From an uncultured Bacteroides sp. (lineage in GTDB: Bacteria; Bacteroidota; Bacteroidia; Bacteroidales; Bacteroidaceae): 64,000 nucleotides of DNA. Below are positions 61,932-64,000 of this stretch, in pieces. The translations under genes and the position numbers were made by a program. Each line of letters starts with the position of its first letter. Position 1 is the first letter of the stretch. Below the pieces are notes generated by a model, which made no database searches, had not been told where the DNA came from, and saw only the letters and a list, made by a program, of their open reading frames with translations. The stretch lies in NCBI GenBank assembly GCA_900766005.1, contig CAAFTU010000028.1, positions 1 to 64,000 of the forward strand. The letters are read 5' to 3'.

Positions 61932-63752
61932 ATGATGAGAAAGCTGATAATTATATTGATAGCATTGATTACATATAGTGCTCAAGCATTGGCTGACAAG
62001 GTGTCTTTCACAGCTTCAGCTCCGGATGTGGTAGTAGTAGGTGATCAGTTTAGGCTATCATACACGGTAACAACTCAGAAAGTAAAGGATTTTAAAGTTC
62101 CTTCAATAAAGGGGTTTGATGTTTTAATGGGGCCGAGTCGCTCTCAGCAAAGTAGCACTCAAATTGTAAACGGTAATTTTTCATCTACCAGCAGCATCAC
62201 ATTTACGTATATTCTAATGGCTCAGTCGGCTGGTGATTATACGATTGGAGGAGCTTCTATTGTAGCAGATGGAAATGAAATGATCTCCAATTCGGTAAAA
62301 ATAAAAGTTCTGCCTCCAGATAAGGATGCAGCCAGTGATTCTGATGGGCGTGCTCATGCTTCATCAAGTACAACAGTTTCCGATAAAGATCTGTTTGTTA
62401 CAGCAACTGCCAGCAAGACAAATGTATTTGAGCAAGAAGCCTTTTTGCTGACATATAAAATATACACAAGAGAGGTGAACTTGCAGTTGAATAATGCGAA
62501 ATTGCCTGATTTTAAGGGATTTCATTCTCAAGAAATAGAACGAAACACGAATGCTAAATGGACAACCGAACATTATAAAGGACGGAATTATTATACGACA
62601 GTTTTCCGACAGTTTGTGCTTTTTCCCCAACAATCAGGAAAGCTGTCTATTGACCCTGCTCAATTCCAGATGATTGTAGGAAAGCCTGTTCAGTCAATCG
62701 ATCCTTTTGATGCATTTTTTAATGGAGGCAGCAGTTTGATTGAAGTAAGGAAGAATGTTGTTACTCCGAAGATTGCGATTAATGTCAGTGCACTTCCAGC
62801 CAATAAACCAGCAGGTTATTCTGGCGGAGTAGGGGATTTCACCATCTCCTCATCTATCAATACGCAAAATCTGAAAACGAACGATGCAGTAACAATTAAA
62901 TTGGTTATATCAGGAACCGGAAATCTTAAACTTATCTCTGAGCCTGAAATAAAGTTCCCGGAAGATTTCGAAGTATATGATCCTAAGGTTGATAATCAGG
63001 TTCGTTTGACTCGAGATGGACTTACTGGCAATAAGGTGATAGAATATTTGGCCATCCCGAGACATGCAGGTTCGTATAAAATACCAGGAGTATCATTCAG
63101 CTATTTTGATATCCGCTCAAAGTCATACAAGACTCTTAAGACAGAGGACTATGTTGTTAATGTAGAAAAAGGAGCAGGAAACGCTGACCAAGTTGTAGCT
63201 AATTTTACGAATAAAGAAGATCTGAAGGTATTGGGTGAGGACATCCGGTTTATTAAACAGAAAGATGTAACACTTCAGCCTAAAGGAAGCTTTTTCTACG
63301 GTTCAATGAGCTATTGGTTGTTCTATATTGTTCCAGCTCTTGCTTTTGCAGTTTTCATTGTGATTTATCGCAAGCAGGCTTCTGAAAATGCTAATATAGC
63401 TAAGGTGCGTACTAAGAAAGCAAATAAGGTTGCTGCTAAACGCATGAAACTGGCTGGCAAACTTCTTTCGGAAAACAAAAAGGATGCTTTTTATGATGAA
63501 GTGTTGAAGGCTTTGTGGGGTTATATCAGTGATAAACTCAATATACCAGTATCCCGTTTGTCTAAAGATAATATTGAAGAAAATTTGATTAACCATGGGG
63601 TAAGTGAAGATTTAATTCAAGAATTCTTGAATGCATTGAATGATTGTGAATTCGCACGTTTTGCACCCGGTGATGATAATCAAGCAATGGATAAAGTATA
63701 TTCTTCATCTATTGAGGTGATTAGTAAAATGGAGAACTCCATAAAACATTAA
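61932..63752 (+). CDS. batD: BatD, large periplasmic/membrane protein
   Basis: A 606-aa protein with signal peptide (MMRKLIIILIALITYSAQALA). Repeated Ig-like beta domains fill residues 25-440 (FTASAPDVVVVGDQFRLSYT, ASKTNVFEQEAFLLTYKIYT). A transmembrane helix lies near 457-475 (YWLFYIVPALAFAVFIVIY). A cytoplasmic helical end contains AFYDEVLKALWGYISDKLNI, also found in the shorter BatD-like gene. Typical BatD architecture. Confidence 0.9.
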   Translation: MMRKLIIILIALITYSAQALADKVSFTASAPDVVVVGDQFRLSYTVTTQKVKDFKVPSIKGFDVLMGPSRSQQSSTQIVNGNFSSTSSITFTYILMAQSAGDYTIGGASIVADGNEMISNSVKIKVLPPDKDAASDSDGRAHASSSTTVSDKDLFVTATASKTNVFEQEAFLLTYKIYTREVNLQLNNAKLPDFKGFHSQEIERNTNAKWTTEHYKGRNYYTTVFRQFVLFPQQSGKLSIDPAQFQMIVGKPVQSIDPFDAFFNGGSSLIEVRKNVVTPKIAINVSALPANKPAGYSGGVGDFTISSSINTQNLKTNDAVTIKLVISGTGNLKLISEPEIKFPEDFEVYDPKVDNQVRLTRDGLTGNKVIEYLAIPRHAGSYKIPGVSFSYFDIRSKSYKTLKTEDYVVNVEKGAGNADQVVANFTNKEDLKVLGEDIRFIKQKDVTLQPKGSFFYGSMSYWLFYIVPALAFAVFIVIYRKQASENANIAKVRTKKANKVAAKRMKLAGKLLSENKKDAFYDEVLKALWGYISDKLNIPVSRLSKDNIEENLINHGVSEDLIQEFLNALNDCEFARFAPGDDNQAMDKVYSSSIEVISKMENSIKH

Positions 63753-63770
63753 TTTCGAAGTAAAATAATC

Positions 63771-64000
63771 ATGAAAAAGATATTATTTTTTATATTCTTA
63801 TCAGTATCACTGGTTGGTTTTGGACAAGATAATGTGATAAAGGATTCTGCTCTTGGAAACGATTCTATATCTGCAGATCCATTGATGATAACTGATAATG
63901 TGCCAGGAGCTATTTCTAAGTCTGCAGGTGACTCAGCTTATATTAAAGAAGATTATGCAACAGCAGCTCAAATATATGAGGGGCTGCTTAGCGATGGAGA
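63771..64000 (+). CDS. batE: BatE, TPR/SH3-type protein (5' part, cut by window end)
   Basis: The frame starts MKKILFFIFLSVSLVGFGQD, a signal peptide. It continues past the window end. The last visible residues (AYIKEDYATAAQIYEGLLSD) begin a TPR unit, as expected for BatE, which in the family ends with TPR and SH3 domains not visible here. It starts 18 bases after batD. Confidence 0.82.
   Translation, partial: MKKILFFIFLSVSLVGFGQDNVIKDSALGNDSISADPLMITDNVPGAISKSAGDSAYIKEDYATAAQIYEGLLSDG

Overview
The window looks like chromosome from a gut Bacteroidales bacterium of the Bacteroides/Phocaeicola type. The evidence is the Bacteroidota -7 promoter element TAnnTTTG in front of many genes, the rpmB-rpmG-DUF4295-ftsY-rimO-HU block, the Bat aerotolerance operon, the GH109-type secreted oxidoreductase and the split LysO exporter. 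The assignment rests on protein and promoter recognition by eye; no database search was run.

Layout. 0.3-8.2 kb: a DapL-like protein that has lost its catalytic lysine, then an intact run of glutamine-PRPP amidotransferase, carA and carB, then a badly decayed glmS relic and a fragment resembling an IS66 transposase. 8.7-15.8 kb: a VOC protein and a TolC/MacA/MacB efflux operon that ends in a LytS/LytR-type two-component system. 16-17.6 kb: a GH109-like enzyme on the minus strand. 18-23 kb: an OmpR-type two-component system followed by an MgtA Mg2+ P-type ATPase, whose promoter carries four 11-bp-phased half sites. 23-28.1 kb: a minus-strand TolC/HlyD/ABC-2/ABC-2 export operon without an ATPase. 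28.5 kb: tRNA-Gly(CCC).

From the tRNA to 43.75 kb the DNA is accessory. It holds a DUF234-type ATPase, split LysO, a small lipoprotein, and 1.8 kb of non-coding repeat-rich DNA. A compact minus-strand operon of five genes follows: B12-type radical SAM protein, PLD-nuclease/SF2-helicase fusion, 49-aa protein, DndD-like SMC ATPase and 153-aa protein. Divergent from it lies an HNH nuclease plus methyltransferase-HIT-HTH pair. Arrays of a short GTGACAATTC repeat sit at the module boundaries. Two 39-bp copies with 38 matches flank the radical SAM/HNH segment in direct orientation. I regard this segment as a candidate undescribed defence or DNA-modification island.

43.9-64 kb is core genome: TamB, divergent TsaD and CinA, L28/L33/DUF4295, FtsY, RimO, two HU-family proteins (one a membrane-anchored HU-LysM fusion), and the operon moxR-DUF58-BatD-like-batA-batB-batC-batD-batE, with batE cut by the window end.

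A pattern that crosses region borders is that many intergenic gaps consist of short tandem duplications (15-40 bp), several of which are copies of the last codons and stop of the upstream gene.
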